The notes beneath the pieces are model-generated. The model saw nothing but the letters and a program-made list of their open reading frames with translations. It was not told the DNA's origin and made no database searches. Below, one piece after another: positions 1 through 8,351 of a stretch of DNA of 45,835 nucleotides. Position 1 is the first letter of the stretch. The number at the start of each line of letters is the position of its first letter. The position numbers and the translations under genes were made by a program. Source of the stretch: DASUKM01 sp036278735 (GTDB taxonomy: Bacteria > Acidobacteriota > Vicinamibacteria > Vicinamibacterales > 2-12-FULL-66-21); the NCBI GenBank assembly GCA_036278735.1, contig DASUKM010000013.1, positions 1 through 45,835 on the forward strand. The letters run 5' to 3'.

Positions 1-1
1 A

Positions 2-35
2 CGCGATCTGACCCCGGCGCCGGGGTCAGATCGCG
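2..35. repeat. Perfect 34-bp palindrome
   Basis: Positions 2-18 are the exact reverse complement of 19-35, with no loop. The arm contains GATCTGACCCCGGC. The same 15-mer, GATCTGACCCCGGCG, recurs directly at 104-118, so the palindrome and the later copy bracket about 85 bp with no recognisable gene. As RNA it would make a very stable hairpin downstream of the minus-strand hydrolase ending at 127. It could act as a terminator or be one arm of a REP/MITE-like element cut by the window edge. Confidence 0.8.
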
Positions 36-103
36 TTCTTTGCGCGGAACATGGACGATCGCCCCGCGAACCGACAGCACGCGCGGGTTCGTGCAGACAA
101 CAA

Positions 104-118
104 GATCTGACCCCGGCG
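104..118. repeat. Third copy of the GATCTGACCCCGGCG motif
   Basis: This 15-bp stretch is identical to positions 5-19 and is inverted at 18-32. It lies 8 bp beyond the stop codon of the minus-strand hydrolase. Together with the palindrome it suggests a dispersed repeat element. Confidence 0.65.
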
Positions 119-126
119 TTGCGGCG

Positions 127-1329
127 TCAGCGGTGCCGACGCGCGGTGGGAGCGGCGGGCACTGGCGCGACGATCGAGACCGCGTCGAGAAATCGTTCCA
201 CGGCGTACGTGACGATCTGACCGCATGGGCCGCCGAAGCTCTTGTCGCAGCGATGCGTGGCCCACGGCAGCCGCAGCAGCAGGTGCGCGACGCCGGCGCG
301 CGCCAGGCGCGCCTCGAGGCGGCCGGTCTCGTCCGCTCGCACGATGCGATCGAGCGCTCCCTGCACCAGCAACGTCGGCGGCGACGTCGCGCTCACGAAA
401 TTGACGGGAGAGGCGTTGAAGTACGGATCGGGACGGGACGCCGGCGGTCCGCCGAGGTACCGCTCGAGCGCGGCGCGCGTATCGAGCAGCGGCGTGGGCG
501 CGGGGTGTTCGTACTCGTACCGCAGATCGCTCGCGCCGTACAGCGACACCACGCCGCGGATCGACGGATCGCCGGCCGTGTAGGCGCTCAGCAGCGCCAG
601 TTCGCCCCCGGCGGATCGGCCGAGCAGGACGAGGCGCGCCGGATCCAGCCCGAACTCGTGGCCGTACACCTTCGCGTACGCGATCGCCGACAAGACGTCG
701 TCGCGCGCGGCGGGAAAGGGCCATTGCGGCGCCAGCCGATAGTTGATGGCGAGGACCACGTAATCGCGCGCCGCCAGGTAGGCGTTGAGCGCCATGAACG
801 TGCCGTTGTCGCCGTCGCTCCAGTCGCCGCCGTGGACCACGATGACGCCGGGCAGCGGACCGTGCACGTAGCCGGGTTGATAGACGTCGAGTGTCAAGGG
901 TTGCCCGGCATACGTGCCGTACTGGCGCTGCTCGAATCGTATCGGACGCGACTGCACCGGCTCGAACAGGTCGGTGATCACGAGCGGCGCAGGACGGGGA
1001 TCTTCGGCGGCCGGCTCGCGCGCCCGGCGCGCCGCGCCGAAGGCGCCGTCGAAGAGGGCGGGAAGCGCCTTGCTCGTCTGCTGCGCGCGGACCACCGGCA
1101 TCACGAAGAGGACGATCGCACCGAGCGCGAGCAGGCCGCCGAGTTTCCCGATCCGTGTCTGATGGCGCGTCGGGATCAGCGGGAGCAGCGACGCGAACGC
1201 GAGAAAGTAGCCCCACTCGGTCGCGGCGATGCTGGCGTACCAGAGCCACCGGGTCGCGGCCGGCACGAACGTGAGCGAGGCAGTGGCGAGCGCAAGGGCC
1301 CCGCCGACGAAACGCAGCAACTCGAGCAT
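127..1329 (-). CDS. Membrane-anchored alpha/beta hydrolase (esterase/lipase type)
   Basis: A 400-residue protein. The first 85 or so residues form about three hydrophobic helices, followed by an alpha/beta hydrolase domain of the BD-FAE / HSL-like esterase type. The oxyanion motif HGGDW follows the first core strand, the nucleophile elbow is GRSAGG, and a late GALDRIV segment supplies the likely acid. The catalytic His probably lies in the WATHRCD region. The domain should hydrolyse a carboxylester; the substrate is unknown. I chose the ATG at 1329 because it begins the first membrane helix; the longer open frame upstream is Arg-rich and looks non-coding. No clear Shine-Dalgarno site precedes it, so the start is uncertain. 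It is divergent from the hydrolase at 1452. Confidence 0.85.
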   Translation of the reverse strand: MLELLRFVGGALALATASLTFVPAATRWLWYASIAATEWGYFLAFASLLPLIPTRHQTRIGKLGGLLALGAIVLFVMPVVRAQQTSKALPALFDGAFGAARRAREPAAEDPRPAPLVITDLFEPVQSRPIRFEQRQYGTYAGQPLTLDVYQPGYVHGPLPGVIVVHGGDWSDGDNGTFMALNAYLAARDYVVLAINYRLAPQWPFPAARDDVLSAIAYAKVYGHEFGLDPARLVLLGRSAGGELALLSAYTAGDPSIRGVVSLYGASDLRYEYEHPAPTPLLDTRAALERYLGGPPASRPDPYFNASPVNFVSATSPPTLLVQGALDRIVRADETGRLEARLARAGVAHLLLRLPWATHRCDKSFGGPCGQIVTYAVERFLDAVSIVAPVPAAPTARRHR

Positions 1330-1451
1330 GAATCCGGCCGGGAAGCCGATAGCAATGCGCCTGCCGGCGTCCGTCCATTGAACCTGCGCGGAATTGCCTG
1401 TTCTGGCCGGACGCAGTCGACAGGACTGTGATCGCACGCCAGAATTGAAAG

Positions 1452-2390
1452 ATGCGGACGTCGCCGTCCCCCGGCCGGCTCGTCGAGGTCGGCGGCCATC
1501 GGCTTCACCTGGACTGCCGCGGAACCGGGGCGCCGCCGGTCGTCTTCGACGCGGCGCTGGGCGCCTCCTCACTGAGCTGGGCGTACGTGCATCCAGCCGT
1601 GGCGGCATTCACGACCGCCTGCACGTACGATCGCGCCGGGTTCGGCTGGAGCGATGCGGGCCCGCTGCCGCGTACGGCCGGACGGATCGTCGAGGAGCTG
1701 CACGCGTTGCTCGCGGCAGCACGCGTCGAGCCGCCGCACGTGCTGGTGGGGCACTCGTTCGGTGGACTCGTGGTACGCCTGTACGCGGCACGTTATCCGT
1801 CCGATGTCGGCGGCCTCGTGCTGCTCGATCCGGCGTACCCGGAGGACTGGATCGAGCCGACGCCGGCTCTCGCGGCGCTCGTGGCCAAAGGGGTGAGGCT
1901 GTGCCGGTATGGCGAACACGCGGCGCGCCTTCGCATCCCCGATCTCGTCGTGCTGCTCGCCAGGCTCGGCGCGCTGCGGCTGGCGCGCTCGGTCGCGGTG
2001 GCCGCGAGCCGCGGCGACCTCAGCCGAACCGAAACCGAAGTCATCGCGCCGCTGCGCAAGCTGCCGCCCGAGCTGCAGGCGCTCGCGATCAGGCCCTGGA
2101 CCCAGCGCCGGTTCTATCAGGCGCTCGGCAGCCAAATCGAGGCGGTTGGCGCGAGCAGCGCGGAGCTGCCACGCGACCAGTCGTTCGGCGATCTGCCGAT
2201 GATCGTGGTCTCCGGCGCGCGGAATTCGGATGCGGGCCAGTTGTCGCGGCAACAGCGCCTGGCGGCCCGTTCCAGCCGCGGCCGCCATGTCGTCGCGCAG
2301 GGGAGCGGCCACTGGATCCCGCTCGACCGCCCCGATGTCGTCGTCGAGGCGATACGGGAGGTCGTCGACGACGTTCGGGCGTCGCTCTAG
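1452..2390 (+). CDS. Alpha/beta fold hydrolase
   Basis: A 312-residue soluble hydrolase of the classic alpha/beta fold without signal peptide. The N-terminus carries the lid-less core strand pattern (VEVGGHRLHLDCRGTG), then YDRAGFGWSD, a motif common in this family, the nucleophile elbow GHSFGG near residue 100, and a C-terminal GSGHWIPLDRP segment that supplies the catalytic His. The likely reaction is hydrolysis of a small ester, amide or epoxide; the substrate cannot be read from sequence. It sits divergently from the membrane esterase across a 122-bp gap that must hold both promoters. It is convergent with the VKOR-like gene, with 16 bp between the stops. Confidence 0.9.
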   Translation: MRTSPSPGRLVEVGGHRLHLDCRGTGAPPVVFDAALGASSLSWAYVHPAVAAFTTACTYDRAGFGWSDAGPLPRTAGRIVEELHALLAAARVEPPHVLVGHSFGGLVVRLYAARYPSDVGGLVLLDPAYPEDWIEPTPALAALVAKGVRLCRYGEHAARLRIPDLVVLLARLGALRLARSVAVAASRGDLSRTETEVIAPLRKLPPELQALAIRPWTQRRFYQALGSQIEAVGASSAELPRDQSFGDLPMIVVSGARNSDAGQLSRQQRLAARSSRGRHVVAQGSGHWIPLDRPDVVVEAIREVVDDVRASL

Positions 2391-2406
2391 ACCGCTGGAC
2401 GCACGA

Positions 2407-2895
2407 TCACGGCGTCGCACGCCGAAGCTCGGCGATCGCGCACGGCACCATCGCGGCGGTCGCGACGGCGGGCACGAGGCACCAGGAGCACAGCGCGCGG
2501 TGATTCCGCCACTGCCTCACACTCCGCGTGCTTGCCTGATACACGTCGAACGCAACCTTGCCGCCCAGCGCGATCGACAGCCACCGCGGGCGGCGCGCGT
2601 CTCCGATCTGGGCGAGCACGGCCGTCGCCGCGTAGCTGCCGAGCCCGAGCAGCGCGTCGGGGGTCGACAACAGCGCCGTGGCTTCCGGAGAGCAGACGAT
2701 CCTCTCCGAGTCGAACAGCGAGCCTGGCGGATCCGGCAAGTGCGGCAGTGCGCCGATCTGATAAAGAGCCACGACGGCGAGCGACCCCATGGCTGCGATC
2801 GAGAGTTCGGCGATGGTGCGGCGGTTGGATCCGTTCACACGCGTCGAGCGTGGCGCCTGCGGGTGGGAGACCGGCCGCGCGGCGGAGGCGGTCAT
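2407..2895 (-). CDS. VKOR-like membrane oxidoreductase
   Basis: A 162-residue membrane protein resembling the vitamin K epoxide reductase family, quinone-dependent enzymes that reoxidise thiol-disulfide partners in the envelope. The C-terminal redox motif CSWC is at residues 136-139, inside a membrane helix. The lumenal loop carries one Cys (C68 in VCSPEATALLS), followed by the family-like GLGSY start of the next helix. Typical bacterial VKORs have a pair of loop cysteines; here only one is visible, so the shuttle to a partner may be altered. Its ATG overlaps the stop of the debranching enzyme as ATGA (2892-2895), so the two are probably translationally coupled. Confidence 0.75.
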   Translation of the reverse strand: MTASAARPVSHPQAPRSTRVNGSNRRTIAELSIAAMGSLAVVALYQIGALPHLPDPPGSLFDSERIVCSPEATALLSTPDALLGLGSYAATAVLAQIGDARRPRWLSIALGGKVAFDVYQASTRSVRQWRNHRALCSWCLVPAVATAAMVPCAIAELRRATP

Positions 2896-5078
2896 GCGGC
2901 CCCTCGCTCGACGTCGGGATCCACTTCCACGTGCAGCGTGCCGCGCTGGCGGAGCACTTCGACCCCGACCCGCCCGTCTCCCATCCGCACGAAGCGCAGG
3001 TCGAGCGAGGCGCGGCCGACGCGCAGCCGATGGAGTTCGAGGCGATCCACGAAGGGCGGCAACTGCGGGCGGACGATCCGCAGCCGCTGCTCGAAGGCGC
3101 GCGGCACGAGTCCGAGCAGCCGCTCGATCATGAACGGCACGGCGCCCGCCGCCCATGCCTGCGGGTGGCACGCCACGGGATACGGCACCGGCCGTCCGTA
3201 CTCGCCGCAGTCGAATCCGCAGAACGTCTCGGGCAGCCGGTAATGATGAAAATGCCCGGCGGCATGGACGATGCCGCTGCACACCATCGTGGCCGCCTCG
3301 TCGAGTCCGTAGTGCCGGAGTCCCGCCGCGATGATCGCGTTGTCGTGCGGCCACACGGTGCCGACGTGATATCCAATGGGATTGAAGCGGCGTTCGTCGC
3401 TCGACAGCGTCCGGATGCCCCAGCCGCTGAACATCGCCGGTGATGTGAGCCGGCGCCCGACCTGACGTGCGCGGCTCGGCGTGACGATGCCCGACCAGAG
3501 CGCCTGGCCGGGATTCGACGACACCACCGCGGCCGGCCGGTTGCCGGCCTGCAGCGCCAGTGCGTACATGCCGTTGCCGGCGACCCAGAAGTCGCGATTG
3601 AAGCGCACCTTCAGATCCTGCGCTTCGGACCGCAGCCGTCTCGCCGTCCCGGCATCACCCGCGATGTCGTACAGGCCGGCCATCGCGCACTTGGCCAGAT
3701 ACACGTAGCCCTGCACCTCGACGAGGGCGATGGGCGGCGTGGCGAGCGTCCCGTCGGCGTTGACGATGGAATCACCGGAGTCTTTCCAGCCCTGGTTGCC
3801 GAGCCCCTGCTTCGACTTCGACTCGTACGTCAGATAGCCGGTGCCGGCCGACGCCGTCCGCGCCTCGATCCAGTCGAACGCCCTCTCGATGTGCTCCCGC
3901 AGCTCCTCGAACAGACCGAGATCGCCGGTCCACTGCGCCTGCAGGCCGATCAGGACGAGAAAGAGCGGGGTGGAATCGACCGAGCCGTAATACGGCGTCT
4001 GCGGAATCTCGTTCAGGTGGGCGAGTTCGCCGAGCCGCAGCTCGTGCAGGATCTTGCCGGGCTCTTCATCGCGCCACTCGTCGGTCGTCGTTCCTTGAAA
4101 GCCGGCGAGCAGCCGCGCCGTATCCGCCGCGACGCTCGGTTCGTACGCGAGCGTCTCGATCCCGGCAATCAGGCTGTCGCGCCCGAACAGCGCCGCGTAC
4201 CAAGGCAGGCCCGCCGAAAAGAACTGGCGACGCCGGAGCGAGCTGCGCAGCACGCGCAGGTCGCGCAGGGAGCGATCGACGACCATGTTCAGCAGGGGAC
4301 TGCTGGTGACGACGCGCGTGTAGGTGCCCAGCCACTCCTCGGCGTTCCGCTGCAGTTTGCCCGTGACGCGCCGTACCTGCGCATGCGTCGCCGCCTTGCC
4401 CCGAGCGAGCCCGGTGCTCGAGGACTCCTCGATTCGCAGCGAGACGCGCACCTGCGCCGTCTGTCCCGGCGCAATCGTGAGCGGAATATCGGCGCCCCCA
4501 GGCGTTCTCGACCGCGGCGCCGGATCGAACTGGACGCAGAGCCGCCGTTCGACGCCGTCGGCGCCGGCGTACGCGAACACGAGGGCGCCGCGCGACCACG
4601 CGGGCTTCGCGAGCCGTCCGTGCCGGCGCGGATGGAACCCGCGGATCGTGAACACGTCCTCGAAGGTCGACTGGAACGCGAACGACAGCGACACCGAGGC
4701 GCGGTGCTGCGACAGGTTGCCAATGGCGATCGTGTCGTGCAGCGCGTGCTGCCGGGCATCGACGACGCGTTCCCATCGCACGTCGAGCCGCTGCTTGGCA
4801 ATGGCGGGCCCGCGGCGCGGCGAGATGTCGTGGTTCGTCAGCGCGAAGGCGGCCATGAACCCGTTGCGCGCCGTGAAGGTGAGCGGGTTCAGGTGCGTGC
4901 CGGCGATCAGCAGCTCGTACCCGTCGAGAAACCGGCAATCGTGATAGTAAAGACCCAGCCCGTCCACGTTGCCGAGGGGCACCTGTCCGGTCGGATCGCA
5001 GAGAAAAAAGATGTCCTCGTCCTTGATCGCCACCGCGGCGGCAACGCTGCGCGGCGCGACGGCAGTCCGCTTGGTCAC
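2892..5078 (-). CDS. Amylo-alpha-1,6-glucosidase / glycogen debranching family protein
   Basis: A 728-residue protein with the two-part layout of bacterial glycogen-debranching-like glucosidases. An N-terminal beta-rich domain (GDE_N type, about residues 20-230) opens with FFLCDPTGQVPLG and LYYHDCRFL. It is followed by an (alpha/alpha)6 catalytic domain with the family signatures ALFGRDSLIAGIETL, NQGWKDSGDSI and VWPHDNAIIAAGLRHYG. The Asp residues in WKDSGD and WPHDN are the likely catalytic region. No signal peptide is seen, so it should act on cytoplasmic alpha-glucans or related glycosides. The GTG start at 5078 has GAGG four bases upstream. It follows the cytochrome b gene by 60 bp in the same direction. 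Confidence 0.88.
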   Translation of the reverse strand: MTKRTAVAPRSVAAAVAIKDEDIFFLCDPTGQVPLGNVDGLGLYYHDCRFLDGYELLIAGTHLNPLTFTARNGFMAAFALTNHDISPRRGPAIAKQRLDVRWERVVDARQHALHDTIAIGNLSQHRASVSLSFAFQSTFEDVFTIRGFHPRRHGRLAKPAWSRGALVFAYAGADGVERRLCVQFDPAPRSRTPGGADIPLTIAPGQTAQVRVSLRIEESSSTGLARGKAATHAQVRRVTGKLQRNAEEWLGTYTRVVTSSPLLNMVVDRSLRDLRVLRSSLRRRQFFSAGLPWYAALFGRDSLIAGIETLAYEPSVAADTARLLAGFQGTTTDEWRDEEPGKILHELRLGELAHLNEIPQTPYYGSVDSTPLFLVLIGLQAQWTGDLGLFEELREHIERAFDWIEARTASAGTGYLTYESKSKQGLGNQGWKDSGDSIVNADGTLATPPIALVEVQGYVYLAKCAMAGLYDIAGDAGTARRLRSEAQDLKVRFNRDFWVAGNGMYALALQAGNRPAAVVSSNPGQALWSGIVTPSRARQVGRRLTSPAMFSGWGIRTLSSDERRFNPIGYHVGTVWPHDNAIIAAGLRHYGLDEAATMVCSGIVHAAGHFHHYRLPETFCGFDCGEYGRPVPYPVACHPQAWAAGAVPFMIERLLGLVPRAFEQRLRIVRPQLPPFVDRLELHRLRVGRASLDLRFVRMGDGRVGVEVLRQRGTLHVEVDPDVERGAA

Positions 5079-5138
5079 GTCACCTCAGGATTGTAGCAAG
5101 CGCACTGCCAGCGGAGGCGTCTCATCAACGGCCGCGCG

Positions 5139-6620
5139 TCAGTGCGCGGCGGACGAGGGCGGTGGGGGAAACCGGCGCCGCGACTGCAGAAACAGCAGCA
5201 GCACCTCCGTCTGCCGAGGCGTGAGGTTCCCGGTATACGACGGCATGTTCTCCGCGCCGCTGAGAATTCTCGTCAACATCTGATCGCGCGTCAGGCGATC
5301 GCCGGCGTCGGTCAAGTCGGGACCACGGATGCCTCCGTACCCCGACACCGTGTGGCAGAACTCGCAGCCCTTGTCGTAGAACACGCGCGCCCCATCCGCC
5401 ACGGGGCCCGTTGTCGGTCCGACCACCGCCGCCGGCAGCGGCGGCGCGTCCATTCGTGGCGACCACGGCGCCATGTGTCCGATGCGCGAGTAGTACGCGA
5501 TCGTCCCCACGATCGCGACCACGACGATGATCGACCACGGCCGGCGGAACGGATGGCGTTCGCCGCGCGGCGCGACGATCGGCAGCAGGATCAGGAAGAG
5601 GCCGAACACGAGCGGCCCGATCAGGATGACCCAGCGCTCCGACCACTTGGGGATCAGCGAGAGGAGCGCGAAGTACCACAGGAAATACCAGTCGGGCCGC
5701 GGGGACGCGGCGACCAGCGTCGGGTCCGGCGGCTTGCCGAGCTCGGGCGGTCCGATCGCGATCGCGAGCACGACGATCGCGACGACGATCGCGAGCCCCA
5801 CGACGACGTCGCGCCACGCCGCATCCGGCCAGAACGGGATTCCGTCCCGTTCGAGCAGCCGGTGGTACCGCGCCCGGTAGGTCCGCGGATCCACCGGCTG
5901 ACCCGAGACCGGCGGCTCCGAAATGCCGTTGTAGAGCACGAGATAGAGATGCGCGCCGATGAAGGCGAACATCAGAGCCGGAATGAAGAACACGTGGGCG
6001 GAAAAGAAGCGGCTCAGCGTCGCGCCGCCGGGCACGCTGCCGGCAAGCACGAATCGCGCGAGCCACGTCCCGATCCCCGGCGCTTTGCCCGCCTGCTCGG
6101 CCGCCACGACGGCTGTCCAGAAGCCCGTTTGATCCCAGCGCAGCAACTGGCCGGTGAACGCCATCAGGACGGTGAGCAGCAGCAGCCCGGCGCCGGTCAG
6201 CCAGTTCATCTGCCGCGGGTACTTGTACGACGCCATCAGGTACACGCGCACCGTGTGGATGCCGATCAGGACGATCATCGCCGAGGCGCCGAAGTCGTGG
6301 ATGCCGCGAATCACGCGGCCGAGCGGGTTCGCGGTGATGAACCGCAGGCTGTCGTACGCCTGGCCCGAGCCGGTCACGTACGCGCTCGAGAGCGCAATCC
6401 CGGTGACCACCTGGAGCATGAAGACGAACAGCGTCGCGCTGCCGAACACGTAGAACCAGCGGCTCTTCCGCGCACGCGGCACGGTGTGCGTGAGCATCGG
6501 GCCAACCGTGCGCGACGCGCCGGTGAGGTCGTCGAACCAGCGCCACAGGCGTGACGCGCCGCCGGCCGTCCATGCCTCAACGGCCCGAAATGGGGAGCGG
6601 GCTCGTGAGGATTTCGACAT
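5139..6620 (-). CDS. Cytochrome b (bc complex) fused to C-terminal cytochrome c domain
   Basis: About 493 residues. A full-length cytochrome b, with both N- and C-terminal parts, is fused to a C-terminal monoheme c domain. The heme ligands in helix B have HX13H spacing (GIHDFG to GIHTV) and those in helix D have HX14H (SAHVFF to GAHLYL). The Qo-site motif is PDWYF in place of the PEWY of mitochondrial-type complexes. The c domain has one CXXCH (GCEFCH) and a likely Met ligand in ENMPSY. With the Rieske protein encoded just upstream it should form a quinol:cytochrome c oxidoreductase. The start is uncertain: the ATG at 6620 overlaps the Rieske gene by 44 nt, and no closer ATG/GTG precedes the conserved WRWFDDLTG segment. 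Confidence 0.88.
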   Translation of the reverse strand: MSKSSRARSPFRAVEAWTAGGASRLWRWFDDLTGASRTVGPMLTHTVPRARKSRWFYVFGSATLFVFMLQVVTGIALSSAYVTGSGQAYDSLRFITANPLGRVIRGIHDFGASAMIVLIGIHTVRVYLMASYKYPRQMNWLTGAGLLLLTVLMAFTGQLLRWDQTGFWTAVVAAEQAGKAPGIGTWLARFVLAGSVPGGATLSRFFSAHVFFIPALMFAFIGAHLYLVLYNGISEPPVSGQPVDPRTYRARYHRLLERDGIPFWPDAAWRDVVVGLAIVVAIVVLAIAIGPPELGKPPDPTLVAASPRPDWYFLWYFALLSLIPKWSERWVILIGPLVFGLFLILLPIVAPRGERHPFRRPWSIIVVVAIVGTIAYYSRIGHMAPWSPRMDAPPLPAAVVGPTTGPVADGARVFYDKGCEFCHTVSGYGGIRGPDLTDAGDRLTRDQMLTRILSGAENMPSYTGNLTPRQTEVLLLFLQSRRRFPPPPSSAAH

Positions 6621-7092
6621 GACCGTCTCGGATGCGGACCGGGTACGTGGCCAGAGGCTGCGGCGGCGGCCCGGACGCGACACGGCCGTCGGCGTAGAAC
6701 ACGCCGCCATGACACGGACACATGAAGAGCTGCGCGTTCGGCAGCCACCGGACGGGGCAACCGAGATGCGTACAGTTGATGGAGAAGGCGATGAAGCGAT
6801 CCTGATCGACGCGCCGCAGCCAGGCCGCCGTCTGGGCCGTGACCCCGGCCCAGGGCAGCGGTGAGGGATCCGCGAACGCGACCTGGCGGGTTTCGCCGAC
6901 GGTGAAGTCGTCGGCCCGCCCGACGTTCGCCCACACCTGCGGGATGTTTCGCAGGCCAAGCAGGAACGCGACGCTGGGAATCGCGACGAGGAGACCGGCG
7001 ACGCTGCCCGCTCCGACGCTGATCCACGTCAGAAATCCGCGACGCGTGTAGTCGTCGGAGGCGTCGGGTGGTTCCCGAAATGGATCGGCCAT
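6577..7092 (-). CDS. Rieske [2Fe-2S] protein of a bc complex
   Basis: A 171-residue protein. A short cytoplasmic N-terminus with an RRGF pair is followed by one membrane anchor at about residues 20-46 and a periplasmic Rieske domain. The cluster motifs are complete: CTHLGC (C107, H109, C112) and CPCHGG (C125, C127, H128). The two extra cysteines, C112 and C127, form the disulfide usual in bc-type Rieske proteins. It passes electrons from quinol at the Qo site to cytochrome c. The twin arginine before the anchor fits Tat-dependent insertion, as known for this family. It begins 2 nt after narI and overlaps cytochrome b, so all three are surely cotranscribed. Confidence 0.93.
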   Translation of the reverse strand: MADPFREPPDASDDYTRRGFLTWISVGAGSVAGLLVAIPSVAFLLGLRNIPQVWANVGRADDFTVGETRQVAFADPSPLPWAGVTAQTAAWLRRVDQDRFIAFSINCTHLGCPVRWLPNAQLFMCPCHGGVFYADGRVASGPPPQPLATYPVRIRDGHVEILTSPLPISGR

Positions 7093-7094
7093 GG

Positions 7095-7787
7095 CTACGG
7101 CTGCCCTCCTCCCGTGGCCGCCGGACGCCGGCGCCAGACGACCACCTGATACGGACGCCAGAGATACGTGATTGGCGGCACGGCGATGTGCACGAGCCGG
7201 CTCATCGGAAACAGCAGAATCAACAGGAAGCCGACGACGATGTGCAGCCGGATCGGCGCGGGGAGCGCCGCGACCGCCGACACCCGGGGCTGCAGCGTGA
7301 CGAGCGACCAGAGCCACGGCGCCGCGGTGCTCAGATACCACTGTCCGCCCCAGCGATAGAAGAGCGCGATCAGCATGCCGCTGAACACCTGCACGAGCAG
7401 GAGGAACAGTAGAATCCAATCCATCGACGACGTGGTCCGCCGGGCGCGCGCCTCGGGCGGCAGCCGGCGGGCGACGAGGATCACCAGCCCGACGAACGCA
7501 TAGACCGCCAGCGCCAGGCCGAGGGCCTCCCACGTGAAGACTTGCGCGCCGCGGCCGAGCACCGCGTGCGCCGCGCCAGGCAGCAGCCACGCGAGCAGGT
7601 GGGCGAGCAGGATCGCCGTGATGCCGTAGTGCCACGGCACCGATCCCCAGAACAGCTTGCGGTTCTCCAGCAACTGCGACGACAGACTCGAGTACGAGTA
7701 CCGGTTGCGCGTGTACCGCACCGTGCCGGCCGCGATCGCGGTGATCACCGCGACGTATGGGAAGACGGCAAAAAGGACGATGTCCAT
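7095..7787 (-). CDS. narI: Respiratory nitrate reductase gamma subunit (cytochrome b)
   Basis: A 230-residue membrane protein with about five helices. It is the diheme b subunit that oxidises quinol at the outer face and passes electrons inward to NarH. The four heme ligands known from the family are present with the right spacing: H53 and H63 (WHYG, AHLL), then H182 and H200 (LHIVV, RLVH). The length is close to the usual 225 or so residues. It starts 8 nt after the narJ stop, right beside the inverted repeat that ends narJ, and ends 2 nt before the Rieske gene. Because NarI is intact, NarGHI should oxidise quinol on its own without needing the bc complex. Confidence 0.93.
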   Translation of the reverse strand: MDIVLFAVFPYVAVITAIAAGTVRYTRNRYSYSSLSSQLLENRKLFWGSVPWHYGITAILLAHLLAWLLPGAAHAVLGRGAQVFTWEALGLALAVYAFVGLVILVARRLPPEARARRTTSSMDWILLFLLLVQVFSGMLIALFYRWGGQWYLSTAAPWLWSLVTLQPRVSAVAALPAPIRLHIVVGFLLILLFPMSRLVHIAVPPITYLWRPYQVVVWRRRPAATGGGQP

Positions 7788-7795
7788 GCGTCGCT

Positions 7796-8347
7796 CTAGG
7801 TGCCTGGCACCTTTGGCATCGCTGTTGCGGCACAGGCAGTGCCAAAGGTGCCAGGCACCGAGGGTTCCAGCGCGAGCGTCACGGCCTTCAGCACCGCCCC
7901 GTACACCGGCGCCCGGCGCTCGACGTGCGGCAGCATCTTCTCGAGGGCCGGCCGCACCGCGTAGCGCACGAGATCGCGCGCCTCGTCGCTGTCGGGGTCG
8001 CACGCAAGCGAGCGCAGCACGAGCGAGAGGTGATCCGTCAGTTCGCACCCGGTGGGCAGCCCGAGATTCCGGTAGCGCTGCACCAGGCCGGCCATGAACA
8101 GCCCGCGGCGGCCGTCCTCGCCGAACAACTGGTGTCCCACGTACAGTGCCGCGTCGCTGGCGAAATCGAACGTGCGCGTGTACAGCTCCTGAAGCTCGAC
8201 GAGCGGCATCCTGTCGGCGGCCCCCGCGAAGGCCGCCACGTGAACCCTCACGCGCGGGTCCCCCTGCGCACACGCGGCGAGCGCCGCGCGGCTGTCTTCG
8301 CGAGGCGCCACCGGATAGGCGAGCAGACTGCCGAGTCGATCCAGCAT
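7796..8347 (-). CDS. narJ: Nitrate reductase assembly chaperone
   Basis: A 183-residue chaperone of the NarJ/TorD type, which holds NarG for molybdenum cofactor insertion and membrane docking. Family features include LGSLLAYP near the start, the ELQELYTRTFDF segment and RGLFMAGLVQRY. I prefer the ATG at 8347 because it leaves 4 nt after the narH stop; an ATG at 8374 would overlap narH by 23 nt. The last 20 or so codons lie wholly in a perfect 20-bp inverted repeat (7799-7859). As a result the tail has a mirrored look, with VPGT at each end, and is probably not part of the native fold. Confidence 0.85.
   Translation of the reverse strand: MLDRLGSLLAYPVAPREDSRAALAACAQGDPRVRVHVAAFAGAADRMPLVELQELYTRTFDFASDAALYVGHQLFGEDGRRGLFMAGLVQRYRNLGLPTGCELTDHLSLVLRSLACDPDSDEARDLVRYAVRPALEKMLPHVERRAPVYGAVLKAVTLALEPSVPGTFGTACAATAMPKVPGT
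7799..7859. repeat. Perfect 20-bp inverted repeat inside the narJ 3' end
   Basis: Arms at 7799-7818 and 7840-7859 are exact reverse complements, separated by a 21-nt spacer. The arm core GGTGCCTGGCACC is itself nearly palindromic. The element encodes the C-terminus of NarJ; the narJ TAG (7796-7798) follows at once and narI starts 8 nt later. In mRNA it would form a strong hairpin between two operon genes, which could shield upstream narGHJ message or tune narI translation. It looks like a REP-type insertion that has been read through. Confidence 0.85.
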
Positions 8348-8351
8348 GGCC

